Shown in pieces: positions 14,873 through 22,614 of a stretch of 64,000 nucleotides of DNA. The position numbers were made by a program, and so were the translations under genes. Within the stretch, counting starts at the first letter, position 1. Each line of letters begins with the position of its first letter. The notes beneath the pieces were generated by a model. It was not told the origin of the DNA. It did not search any database and saw only the letters and a list, made by a program, of their open reading frames with translations. Source of the DNA: JAAXHB01 sp965214945 (GTDB lineage: Bacteria; Actinomycetota; Acidimicrobiia; Acidimicrobiales; Aldehydirespiratoraceae); contig OZ244029.1 of NCBI GenBank assembly GCA_965214945.1, positions 2,790,001 to 2,854,000 on the forward strand, written 5' to 3'.

Positions 14873-17193
14873 CAAACGGGCTGCGCGCGCCTCGCCGCGA
14901 CGCCTGGGACAAGGTCACGGGACGGGCCGCCTACGCCGTCGACGCCACCATGGACGGCATGGCCCACGCCGCGGTGGTGCGAGCCGACCGGGCGCACGCG
15001 CTCATCTGTAGCGTCGACCTCGCCGAGGCTCGGGCCGCTCCGGGCGTCATTGATGTGATCACCAGCGAAGACCTGCAGCCGCTCGGTCGGCGCTTTGGCC
15101 ACATCATCTGCGATCACCCAATCCTTGCGATCAGCAAGGTCCGCTACTACGGAGAACCGGTGGCGGCAGTGGTGGCCGAGACCGCCCACGCGGCCGCCGA
15201 CGCGGCCGAGCTGGTTTGGGTCGACTACGACGATCTGCCGGCGCTGACCGACGCCGCTGCTGCCCTGGCCTCCGAGGTGCGCATCCACGAGGAGTCCTAC
15301 CTGGAACAGGGCCGCCGCGCCGGCTTCCTCGACGTGGTACCCGCCGACGAGACCGGCAACGCGGCCCATCAGGGCGAGCTGGGCTGGGGAGACGTCGACG
15401 CCGCGCTGGACGGCGCCGCCGCCGTGGTGGAGACCTCGACCGTGTTCCCGCTGGTGTACGGCTACGCCATGGAGACCTACAACGCCCTGGCCAATTGGCG
15501 GCCCGGCGGCCTGCACGTGATCTCCACCGCCCAGCATCCGCTGATGGTTCGAAAGGAGCTGGCCCGGATCTTCTCGCTACCGCTGGCCGCTGTGAGAGTG
15601 GAAGTGCCCTACATCGGCGGCGGTTACGGCTCGAAGTCGTACACCAAGCTGGAGCCCCTGGCCGCGGCTTCGTCGTGGGCGACGGGACGGCCCGTCAAGG
15701 TGACCACCGACGTGGAGGCGGCCATGCACACCACCCGCGCCGACGGCGCGTCCGTGACGGTCTGCACCGGGTTCGACGCCGAGGCTCGGATCACGGCCCG
15801 CGACATTGACATCCGCTTCGACACCGGCGCCTACGCCGACAACAGCCCCCTGGTGCTCACCAAGAGCATCAACCGCAGCTTCGGGCCGTACCGGGTGCCC
15901 AATCTGCGGGTGCGAGGGGTGGCCGTATACACCAACACCACCCCGGCTTCGTCGTACCGGGGTTTCGGCGCGCCTCAGGGGGCCCTGGCAGGCGAGCTGA
16001 ACATGGACATGGCTGCCGAGCGGACCGGCGTCGATCCGGTGGAGCTGCGGCGGCGCAACCTGCTGGGGCCGGGCCATACCGTCATCGAGGGCAAACGCCC
16101 GCTCGACGCCGACCTCGCCGCCGATTTGGACGCCGTGTCGGCCGCTCTCGGGCCGATCGGCGCGATCGAGTCTGACGGTGACGACGGGGCCGACGCCGGC
16201 GGGAGGGTGCGGCGCGGCCGGGCTGTGGCCGTCACCGCAAGCGACGCCGGGGCCTCGCCAGTCTCCACGGCCCAGGTGCGGATGCACTCCGACGGGTCGG
16301 TCACGCTGCTCACAAGCAGCACAGAGATGGGCCAGGGCAGCCGCACGGCCCTGGCCGGAATCGTCGCCCGTGAGCTGCTCGTGGCTCCCCAGGCCGTGGC
16401 CGTCGGCCAGAGCGACACCCTCTTCACCCCCTTCGAATGGACCACCGGCGCCAGCCGAACCACCACCGTGACCGGCCTGGCTGTCCAGGCCGCCTGCGAC
16501 GACCTGTGGCAGCTACTGCGCGGCTGGGCCGCTGAGACGGCCGGAGTCGATGACGGCGAGGTGACCGTGCGCGGTGGGCTGGTACACGCGGCCGGGGCGA
16601 CGCTGACGCCGGGAGCGGTCATCCGGGAGTGGTTCGGGGCCGACGCCGGCGAGGCGGTGGGGGTCGGGGTGATCCGCTGTGGCGACGGCATCTCAGCGCT
16701 GCCGCTGTTTTGGGAGATCGGCGCGGTGGGTGTGGAGGTGACGGTCGACGAGATGACCGGCGAGGTCGCGATAGAGCACCTGGTGACCGTCGGCGACGTG
16801 GGCTGTGCCCTTGAACCGGAGCTGGTGAAGGGCCAGGACCTCGGTGCCGCCACCCAAGGCCTCGGCATCGCCCTGTGGGAGGAGATGGTCTATGAGGGCG
16901 AGCAGCTCCTCAACCCCAACCTGGTGGAGTACCGGGTGCCCCGCTTCCGGGACATGCCCCGGCGGATCACGTCGCTGCTTGCCGAGCGAGGCGACGGTGC
17001 CGGGCCATACGGCGCAAAGGGAGGCGGCGAGGGCGCGCTCAACCCCATTCCGGCCGCGGTGGCCGCTGCCGTGGGCCGGGCCGTCGGCGCCTGGCCCGTC
17101 AGGCTGCCGCTGACCCCGGCCCGGGTCTGGGCCCTTCTCAGGTCGGAGGCCTGCACAGCTCCATCCAGCGCTCCGGCGCCTCCAACGGCTTGA
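14869..17193 (+). CDS. molybdenum hydroxylase large subunit, CoxL/XdhA-like
   Basis: 774 residues, normal for the family. Visible marks are the N-terminal RxDAWDKVTGRAAYAVD, PYIGGGYGSKSY, SSYRGFGAPQGALAGE (the molybdopterin/substrate loop; YRGFG, not the CO dehydrogenase form I AYRCSFR), EMGQGSRTALAGI and GAKGGGEGALNPIPAAVAAAV with the base-like Glu. Thus it is an aldehyde/heterocycle hydroxylase rather than a true CO dehydrogenase, using water as the oxygen source. The last 56 bases overlap the converging GNAT gene. Substrate unknown; the neighbouring amidohydrolases point to an N-heterocycle. Confidence 0.9.
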   Translation: MTNGLRAPRRDAWDKVTGRAAYAVDATMDGMAHAAVVRADRAHALICSVDLAEARAAPGVIDVITSEDLQPLGRRFGHIICDHPILAISKVRYYGEPVAAVVAETAHAAADAAELVWVDYDDLPALTDAAAALASEVRIHEESYLEQGRRAGFLDVVPADETGNAAHQGELGWGDVDAALDGAAAVVETSTVFPLVYGYAMETYNALANWRPGGLHVISTAQHPLMVRKELARIFSLPLAAVRVEVPYIGGGYGSKSYTKLEPLAAASSWATGRPVKVTTDVEAAMHTTRADGASVTVCTGFDAEARITARDIDIRFDTGAYADNSPLVLTKSINRSFGPYRVPNLRVRGVAVYTNTTPASSYRGFGAPQGALAGELNMDMAAERTGVDPVELRRRNLLGPGHTVIEGKRPLDADLAADLDAVSAALGPIGAIESDGDDGADAGGRVRRGRAVAVTASDAGASPVSTAQVRMHSDGSVTLLTSSTEMGQGSRTALAGIVARELLVAPQAVAVGQSDTLFTPFEWTTGASRTTTVTGLAVQAACDDLWQLLRGWAAETAGVDDGEVTVRGGLVHAAGATLTPGAVIREWFGADAGEAVGVGVIRCGDGISALPLFWEIGAVGVEVTVDEMTGEVAIEHLVTVGDVGCALEPELVKGQDLGAATQGLGIALWEEMVYEGEQLLNPNLVEYRVPRFRDMPRRITSLLAERGDGAGPYGAKGGGEGALNPIPAAVAAAVGRAVGAWPVRLPLTPARVWALLRSEACTAPSSAPAPPTA

Positions 17194-17680
17194 ACCCGAA
17201 CGACCCGTACAGCCTGTGGGCGTTGAGAGTGACGAGCACCAGCCGCTTCACGCCGGCCAGCCCCGGGTGCTCGCACACCGCCTTGAGCAGCGCCTTTCCC
17301 AGGCCCCTGCCGCGGTGGGGCTCCAGGACGTAGACGTCACACACCCAGCCGAAGGTAGCCCAGTCGGTGACCACCCGAGCCGCCCCAACCATTGCGCCGT
17401 CCGGCGCGTAAGCGCCAAACACCAGGCTGTTGGCCACAGCAGCTGCGGTTATCTCCCGGCTGCGGCCCCGGGCCCAGTAGGCATGGCGGCTCAAGAACCG
17501 ATGGAAAGCGTCGGCGTCGAACCGCTCGGGGTCGGCGGAAATCAGGTAGCTCCCGCGATTCCGCTGACTAACACCGGATGCGTCGGAGGCTGGGCTCGGC
17601 CCCTCAGGATTGGCGCCGGTCATGCCGGGATCGTCATCGGAGACCGGTCGCGGCTGTCGCATGCGCGCAACCGTACACAT
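17138..17680 (-). CDS. GNAT family N-acetyltransferase
   Basis: 180 residues; the acetyl-CoA loop RGRGLGKALL, preceded by strand VCDVYVLEP, and the C-terminal NAHRLYGSFGFKPLE are classic GNAT features. The first 35 residues are disordered and variable; starts at M7 or M20 are possible. It converges on and overlaps the 3' end of the CoxL gene. Substrate unknown. Confidence 0.82.
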   Translation of the reverse strand: MCTVARMRQPRPVSDDDPGMTGANPEGPSPASDASGVSQRNRGSYLISADPERFDADAFHRFLSRHAYWARGRSREITAAAVANSLVFGAYAPDGAMVGAARVVTDWATFGWVCDVYVLEPHRGRGLGKALLKAVCEHPGLAGVKRLVLVTLNAHRLYGSFGFKPLEAPERWMELCRPPT

Positions 17681-17682
17681 GC

Positions 17683-17795
17683 GCCTAGGCGCCTGGCGGG
17701 CGCGGCCTAGGGCTCGCGGGGCTACGTCGTCGGGGTCGTGACGGGCGCTGTCTGCCTAGCCGCCTGGCGGGCGCGGTCTAGGACTTGCGAGGCTA
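17683..17795. repeat. 42-bp direct repeat, period 71
   Basis: 17683-17724 and 17754-17795 match at 37 of 42 positions (both contain CGCCTGGCGGGCGCGG). They fill the divergent spacer between the GNAT start and the LLM start at 17808, so any promoters for both genes must lie in or between the copies. Confidence 0.7.
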
Positions 17796-17807
17796 GAACT
17801 ATGGGCC

Positions 17808-18740
17808 ATGCGATTCGGGTTCTGGATGTCGAGTGGGGGCAAGTGGCCCGAGATGCTCTCATTGGGGCACACCGCGGAAGCGTGCGGCTGGGACGGCCTA
17901 TGGGTCCCCGACCATTTCATGCCCCCCGCTGGGGGTTACGACGACAAGGGCGAGTCGCCCGGCGAAAGCCGGGAGCTGGAGCCGACCCACGAATGCTGGT
18001 CGCTGCTGGCCGGGCTGGCAGCTGCGGTGCCCCGAGTGCGGCTCGGGGCCATGGTCACCGGCAACACCTACCGGCACCCCGCCGTTCTGGCAAAACAGGC
18101 CGCGACCGTCGATCACATCAGCGGCGGGCGGCTAGTACTCGGGCTCGGCGCGGGCTGGCAAGAAAACGAGCACCGGCGCTACGGGCTGGCTTTCGGAACC
18201 GCGCTCGACCGGGCCGACAGGCTGGATGAGGCCTGTGCCGTGATCACCGGGCTGTTCGCCAACCAGCGCACCGATTTCGTCGGTGCCCATTACACGCTCT
18301 CGGGAGCGCCTCTGGAACCCAAGCCGCTTCAAGCCCCTCTGCCGCTCATGATCGGCGGCACGGGTCAGCGCCGCACCATCCCCACCGCGGTGCGCTATGC
18401 GCAAGAGTGGAACGGATGGTGCACCGCTGCCGAGATGCGGCGCTACAACGCCCTGATCGACCGGCTCTGCGACGACGCCGGCCGCGACCCGGCCGGGATA
18501 CAGCGCTCCGCTGCTGTGATGCTGTTTCTCTGCGACTCCGAGGCGGAAGCAGCCGCGGTGCGCTCTCGGCCCTCCGGCAGGCGCCGGCTGGTCGGCACGA
18601 CCGCCCAAATCGTGGAGCAGGTGGCTGAGTACGCCGAAGCCGGCACCGACGAGCTGGTCATACCAGACTTCAATCTCTCGCCAGAGCAAGCCCCCGAGGT
18701 GGCCGAGCGCTTCGCCGCGGAGGTCATCGCGGCTCTCTGA
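17808..18740 (+). CDS. LLM class flavin/F420-dependent oxidoreductase
   Basis: 310 residues: MRFGFWMSSG start, GWDGLWVPDHFMPP, VRLGAMVTGNTYRHPAVLAKQA, GRLVLGLGAGWQENEH and PLMIGGTGQRRT are diagnostic of the F420-dependent LLM group. It stands alone between the GNAT gene (divergent) and an SDR (convergent). Substrate unknown. ATG 17808 lacks a strong ribosome site. Confidence 0.88.
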   Translation: MRFGFWMSSGGKWPEMLSLGHTAEACGWDGLWVPDHFMPPAGGYDDKGESPGESRELEPTHECWSLLAGLAAAVPRVRLGAMVTGNTYRHPAVLAKQAATVDHISGGRLVLGLGAGWQENEHRRYGLAFGTALDRADRLDEACAVITGLFANQRTDFVGAHYTLSGAPLEPKPLQAPLPLMIGGTGQRRTIPTAVRYAQEWNGWCTAAEMRRYNALIDRLCDDAGRDPAGIQRSAAVMLFLCDSEAEAAAVRSRPSGRRRLVGTTAQIVEQVAEYAEAGTDELVIPDFNLSPEQAPEVAERFAAEVIAAL

Positions 18741-18771
18741 CTCGACGGTCGGCGGGCCCGGCTCGGCAGGC

Positions 18772-19491
18772 TCAGTAGGTGGCGCGACCACCTGAGATGT
18801 CGTAGCAGGCACCAGTGGAGAAGCTGCACTCCTCTGAGGTGAGCCACGAAACCAGCGCCGCAACCTCGGCGACCCGGCCGATTCGGCCCATCGGGATCTT
18901 CGCGAGCATGTACTCCAGCACCTCGGGCGCGGTGTCTGCGTTCATGGGCGTCGCGATCACGGCCGGAGCAACCGAGTTGACGATCACGCCGTCGGTGGCG
19001 AGTTCCTTGGCGACCGACTTGGTCAACCCGATCACGGCGGCCTTGCTGGCCGAATAGGCAGCCAGGTTCGGATTGCCCTCTTTGCCAGCGATGCTGGCGA
19101 TGTTGACGATACGGCCGTAGCCGCGCTCGCGCATCGGGCCCACGGCGGCCCGCATCGTGTTGAACGTGCCCGTGACGTTCACGTCGAACGTGGCCTGCCA
19201 GCCAGCGTCGTCCACCTCCCAAAGCGGCACGTTGGGGCCGACCACCCCCGCGCTGTTGACCAGCACGTCAATCGGCTGGCGCTCGGCGATGAACCGGTCG
19301 ACCACCTCGGCCTGAGTCACGTCCAGCTCGGCCGCCTCGTCGAAGCCGGCACCGGCTCGGGCCAGCTCGTCGGTCAACACATCGACGCCGATGACACGCA
19401 TCCCGTCGGCTTGAAGGCGCCGGGCGCAGCCCAATCCGATGCCGCCGGCAGCGCCTGTCACCAGCGCCGTGCGCGCCCTGTTGTCACTCAC
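18772..19491 (-). CDS. short-chain dehydrogenase/reductase
   Basis: 239 residues. TGAAGGIG (NAD(P)-binding), NSAGVVG, catalytic Ser in NIASIAG and YSASKAA give the classical SDR set; C-terminal GGRATY. VDVLTDE after the second strand with Asp suggests NAD preference. The GTG start lies inside the first copy of a 40-bp tandem repeat, and an upstream copy reproduces the same sequence around a second GTG. Confidence 0.9.
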   Translation of the reverse strand: MSDNRARTALVTGAAGGIGLGCARRLQADGMRVIGVDVLTDELARAGAGFDEAAELDVTQAEVVDRFIAERQPIDVLVNSAGVVGPNVPLWEVDDAGWQATFDVNVTGTFNTMRAAVGPMRERGYGRIVNIASIAGKEGNPNLAAYSASKAAVIGLTKSVAKELATDGVIVNSVAPAVIATPMNADTAPEVLEYMLAKIPMGRIGRVAEVAALVSWLTSEECSFSTGACYDISGGRATY

Positions 19492-19574
19492 GGGTTGTCG
19501 CCTCCCTGCCTTGACTGTGTTGCCGGCTCACGGGTTGCCGTCTCCTTTGGTTGCCTGTGTTGCCGGCTCACGGG
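19487..19574. repeat. 40-bp tandem repeat spanning the SDR start codon
   Basis: 19487-19526 and 19527-19566 are diverged copies, followed by the first 8 bases of a third. Each ends in TGTGTTGCCGG and begins CTCACGGGTTG, so the start-codon region of the SDR is duplicated upstream. The remaining spacer (19575-19796) shows no gene; a small GGAAG-GTCT-CTTCC hairpin near 19612 and a GAGGAGG ribosome site at the right edge are all that is visible. Confidence 0.7.
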
Positions 19575-19809
19575 CCTGCGCCTGCGGGGTTTCCGCGCTC
19601 AGGTGCCCTCTGGAAGGTCTCTTCCGTCCGGCGTCTGGAAGCCACGAGCTTAGAAAGCCGGAGAGAACCGTCCCACACGGCCCAAAGGGCGCATCCGGAG
19701 TTGTCCGCCGACGGAGCCCGCGAGCCAATCCCCAACAGACCCAACTTGCGGGCTCAGCTAGCCTGCGGCACCGGAGGCAGCGCAACGCGGCGTGCCGAGG
19801 AGGTGGACA

Positions 19810-21252
19810 ATGAATAACAACAGCGCGCCGGGCGTGGCAACCCGCGCGCGGGGCCGCTTCGACGAATACGACACCGCCGATCTGTGGCGTAAGGACGTCG
19901 ACCACTTCGTCCACCCCTTCACCGACTTCTCCACCTGGGCAGACAAGGGCGCACTGCTCATGGCCGACTCCGAAGGGGCCTATGTCTACGACTCCGAAGG
20001 GCGGCGCTACCTGGACGGCCTCGGCGGGCTGTGGTGCGTGAATGCCGGCTACGGCAGGGCCGAAATAGCCGACGCGATGGCGGTGCAGGCCCGGAGGCTT
20101 GCGTACTACTCGCCTTTCACCGACACCGGGTCGGTGCCCGCGGCGGAGCTGTCGCACAAGCTGGCGTCGCTGACACCCGGAAGCCTCAACCGGGTGTTCT
20201 TCGGCATGTCGGGGTCGGACGCGAACGACACCGCCGTGCGGGTGATCCACTACTACTTCAATCGGCTTGGCCGGCCTCAGAAGAAGACGATCATCACCCG
20301 CGTGAACTCCTATCACGGGTCCACCTATCTGGCGATGTCGCTCACTGGCGTGGCACGCGACCACATCGGCTTTGACGTCATCGGTGAGCCGCTGATCGCC
20401 CGCGTATCCGGCCCCGATCTTTATCGCCGCCCGCCGGGCATGACCCCAGAGGCGTACACCGATCATCTGGTGGCAGAGCTTGAGGCCAAGATCGACGAGA
20501 TCGGCACTGACAACGTCGCGGCGTTCTTCGCGGAGCCGATCATGGGCGCAGGCGGGGTGTTGGTGCCGCCACCGGACTACCTGCGCCGCATCCGCGAGGT
20601 GTGCCGCGAGCGGGGAGTGCTGTACGTATCGGACGAGGTGGTGACCGCTTTCGGCAGGCTCGGCCATTTCTTCGCCAGTGAAGACGTGTTCGGCATCCAG
20701 CCCGATGTCATCAACACCGCCAAGGGCCTCACGTCGGGCTACGCGCCGCTTTCGGCGACACTGATCTCCGACCAGATCTACGACGTGATCTCCAAACCCC
20801 GGCCCGACGCGGTGGAGTTCGCTCACGGCTACACCTACTCGGGCCATCCGGTGTCGTGCGCGGCAGCGCTGGCGAATATCGCCGTGCTGGAGCGCGAAGA
20901 CATCTGCGGGCATGTGCGCCAACTCGGCCCACACTTCAAGCGGCGGCTCGAGTCGCTGGCCGACTTGCCCATAGTGGGTGACGTGCGCGGCGACGGGTTC
21001 ATGCTGTGCGTAGAGAGCGTGGCCGACCAGGTGACCAAGACCCCCTTCGATGACGGTGTCCGCATCGGCGAGCGCATCGCGGAAGCCTGCGAGACCCGGG
21101 GCCTGTTGGTGCGACCGATCGGCCGCCTGACAGTGATATCTCCTCCGCTTGTGCTGACCGCCGAGCAGATCGACTGGCTGGTCGCAACCTTGCGCGACGC
21201 TATTACCGAAGTGACGGCCGAACTGGAAGCCGAAGGCATCTGGCCCTCGTGA
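19810..21252 (+). CDS. class III (omega) aminotransferase
   Basis: 480 residues, PLP-dependent. Marks: YLDGLGGLWCVNAGYG, MSGSDANDTAVR, NSYHGSTYLAMSLTG, AFFAEPIMGAGGV, VLYVSDEVVTAFGRLG with the cofactor-binding Asp, and the Schiff-base Lys in NTAKGLTSGYAPLSA. The YHG/GYTYSGHP pattern is that of omega-amino acid:pyruvate or putrescine/taurine-type transaminases. ATG 19810 follows GAGGAGGTGG. It is monocistronic, ending in a bulged hairpin. Confidence 0.92.
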   Translation: MNNNSAPGVATRARGRFDEYDTADLWRKDVDHFVHPFTDFSTWADKGALLMADSEGAYVYDSEGRRYLDGLGGLWCVNAGYGRAEIADAMAVQARRLAYYSPFTDTGSVPAAELSHKLASLTPGSLNRVFFGMSGSDANDTAVRVIHYYFNRLGRPQKKTIITRVNSYHGSTYLAMSLTGVARDHIGFDVIGEPLIARVSGPDLYRRPPGMTPEAYTDHLVAELEAKIDEIGTDNVAAFFAEPIMGAGGVLVPPPDYLRRIREVCRERGVLYVSDEVVTAFGRLGHFFASEDVFGIQPDVINTAKGLTSGYAPLSATLISDQIYDVISKPRPDAVEFAHGYTYSGHPVSCAAALANIAVLEREDICGHVRQLGPHFKRRLESLADLPIVGDVRGDGFMLCVESVADQVTKTPFDDGVRIGERIAEACETRGLLVRPIGRLTVISPPLVLTAEQIDWLVATLRDAITEVTAELEAEGIWPS

Positions 21253-21257
21253 TCGGC

Positions 21258-21289
21258 GAGAACTCGAGTGTCTCTTCCTCGAGTATCTC
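21258..21289. terminator. bulged hairpin after the aminotransferase gene
   Basis: GAGA-ACTCGAG (21258-21268) pairs with CTCGAGT-a-TCTC (21278-21289): 11 pairs, one bulged base, 9-base loop. It begins five bases after the aminotransferase stop, between converging genes. No long T-run, so termination strength is uncertain. Confidence 0.5.
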
Positions 21290-21332
21290 AGAGCCGAACC
21301 CGTCGCGGGCACACGCGATGCGAAGCCCCGCT

Positions 21333-21839
21333 TCAGGTAGGCCGGCGGCCGATGCCGTGCATATTCTTGCGATGAAAGTCAACTAATCCTGCGGCCTTCA
21401 GCGTCAGGCTCGTAAACTTCCAGCCGTCCGATGTTCGACACAACGTCGTGTGGTATTGCCCCCACAGATACCCGTCGGGCGAACCGTCGCGGTAGTGGTG
21501 CCAGGCATACACGTACGCCATCAACCGCGCGGAGCCGTCTGATTCGAAGCTCACAGAGAAGTTGCTGATGTGATGGCTGGTAGCCGCGAACAGCGTGTTC
21601 AAACCCGATGCGACCGCCGCGACGATCGCATCTCGGCCCTGGAGTAGCCCCATCTCGGGGCCGTAGTCCACCACTGCATCGGTCGTAAAGAGCTGGCCGA
21701 CCTCTTCGGGCTCGTTGCGGTCGATGTGGAAGGCGTACGCTGTCAGAGCCTCGATGATCGCCCAACGGTCGAAGAGCTGTTGGGATTGCGGCCCGGGATT
21801 CCGGTCGAGCACCTGATCCGAATCCGCTGACGTGGTCAT
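21333..21839 (-). CDS. NTF2/SnoaL-like fold protein
   Basis: 168 residues of cone-shaped alpha+beta barrel: an N-terminal helix (IIEALTAYAFHIDRNEPEEV) followed by LFTTDAVVDYGPEMG, TSHHISNFSV and the closing strands. The first His/Asp-rich segment resembles ring-hydroxylating dioxygenase beta-type or scytalone dehydratase-like members; enzymatic activity is not assured. It is transcribed divergently from the ATC-hydrolase-like gene with only 65 bases between starts, suggesting shared control. Confidence 0.8.
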   Translation of the reverse strand: MTTSADSDQVLDRNPGPQSQQLFDRWAIIEALTAYAFHIDRNEPEEVGQLFTTDAVVDYGPEMGLLQGRDAIVAAVASGLNTLFAATSHHISNFSVSFESDGSARLMAYVYAWHHYRDGSPDGYLWGQYHTTLCRTSDGWKFTSLTLKAAGLVDFHRKNMHGIGRRPT

Positions 21840-21857
21840 GTATAATGACGATACCGG
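21840..21857. promoter_or_regulatory. TATAAT and ATACCGG element in the 65-bp divergent spacer
   Basis: GTATAATGACGATACCGG lies directly upstream of the NTF2-like start. The plus-strand TATAAT (21841-21846) is a good -10 box for the gene at 21905. The ATACCGG half is shared with the spacer at 9381-9387. Confidence 0.4.
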
Positions 21858-21904
21858 CCGGCACTACTCCGGCCGCAAAGCCGAACCACCGGAGATCAAT
21901 CTCG

Positions 21905-22576
21905 ATGTCGCAACACGGACGAGTAGAAGTCGCACACCCGGAACTCAAAGAACTCGCCGATGCCGTTGACGACGAGAAGGGTGACCGCTACGCCCGCACC
22001 ACCGTGAAGAAAGACCTCGAAGGTCAACGTCGATACATGGAAAAGTATCGCGAAGCCGCAGCAGACGACCCGATCCAGCAGGGCTGGGACGCCAACGAAG
22101 CGGAGTTCCATGCCAAGACGAAGATCTTCCACGTGATGGCTTCGGCGTTTGAGCGCGAGTTGGGCAACGAGCAGGGTCGGGCGGCCGTGCAGCGAGCCCG
22201 GTTGCGCCAAGGCGAAGAGATGGGCCGCCAGATGGCCGACAAGGTCCGCTCGCTGGGCAAGCCGCTGAACCTGGCAAACTTCTTCGAGGTCTTCTGGGGA
22301 TACTTCCAGTGGTCGCCGAAGCTCGACACCGAAAAGTACTACGACGACGGGGGCAACCTCGTCAAGTACACGCTGCGCTTGAACTGCCCCATTGGGGACT
22401 ACCTGAAAGACAACGCGCCCGACGCCGAGTTCTCGTCGAACTACTGCGACCTCGACGAGTACATCATCAAGGCGTACAATCCCAAGGCGCGCTACTCGCG
22501 CAAGCACTGGGTGCCGGGCGGCGATCTTTATACAGAACTGACCTGGGAGCTGGACACAGCTGACGTGACTCGCTGA
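21905..22576 (+). CDS. ATC-hydrolase-like protein (L-2-amino-thiazoline-4-carboxylate hydrolase family)
   Basis: 223 residues. The C-terminal half carries the family arrangement: RLNCPIGDYL (C161), SSNYCDLDEY (C181, D184), YNPKARYSRK and a final strand after a GGD turn. The N-terminal half is a charged helical region. ATC hydrolases open 2-aminothiazoline-4-carboxylate; many homologues have unknown substrates, and the usual late Cys is absent here. GGAG precedes ATG 21905 by about 11 bases. Neighbours (alcohol dehydrogenase downstream on the same strand) suggest a degradative role. Confidence 0.6.
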   Translation: MSQHGRVEVAHPELKELADAVDDEKGDRYARTTVKKDLEGQRRYMEKYREAAADDPIQQGWDANEAEFHAKTKIFHVMASAFERELGNEQGRAAVQRARLRQGEEMGRQMADKVRSLGKPLNLANFFEVFWGYFQWSPKLDTEKYYDDGGNLVKYTLRLNCPIGDYLKDNAPDAEFSSNYCDLDEYIIKAYNPKARYSRKHWVPGGDLYTELTWELDTADVTR

Positions 22577-22614
22577 GTTCCATCTGGTGAGACGGGACGA
22601 GACCGGGGCGAGGT

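Noticed and set aside
14869..17193. True aerobic CO dehydrogenase (CoxL form I)
   Set aside because: The active-site loop reads SYRGFGAP, not AYRCSFR; only the general molybdenum hydroxylase family can be claimed.
19528..21312. 594-codon minus-strand frame opposite the aminotransferase
   Set aside because: Spans a well-defined class III aminotransferase on the plus strand; no domain of its own, His/Arg-rich shadow composition.
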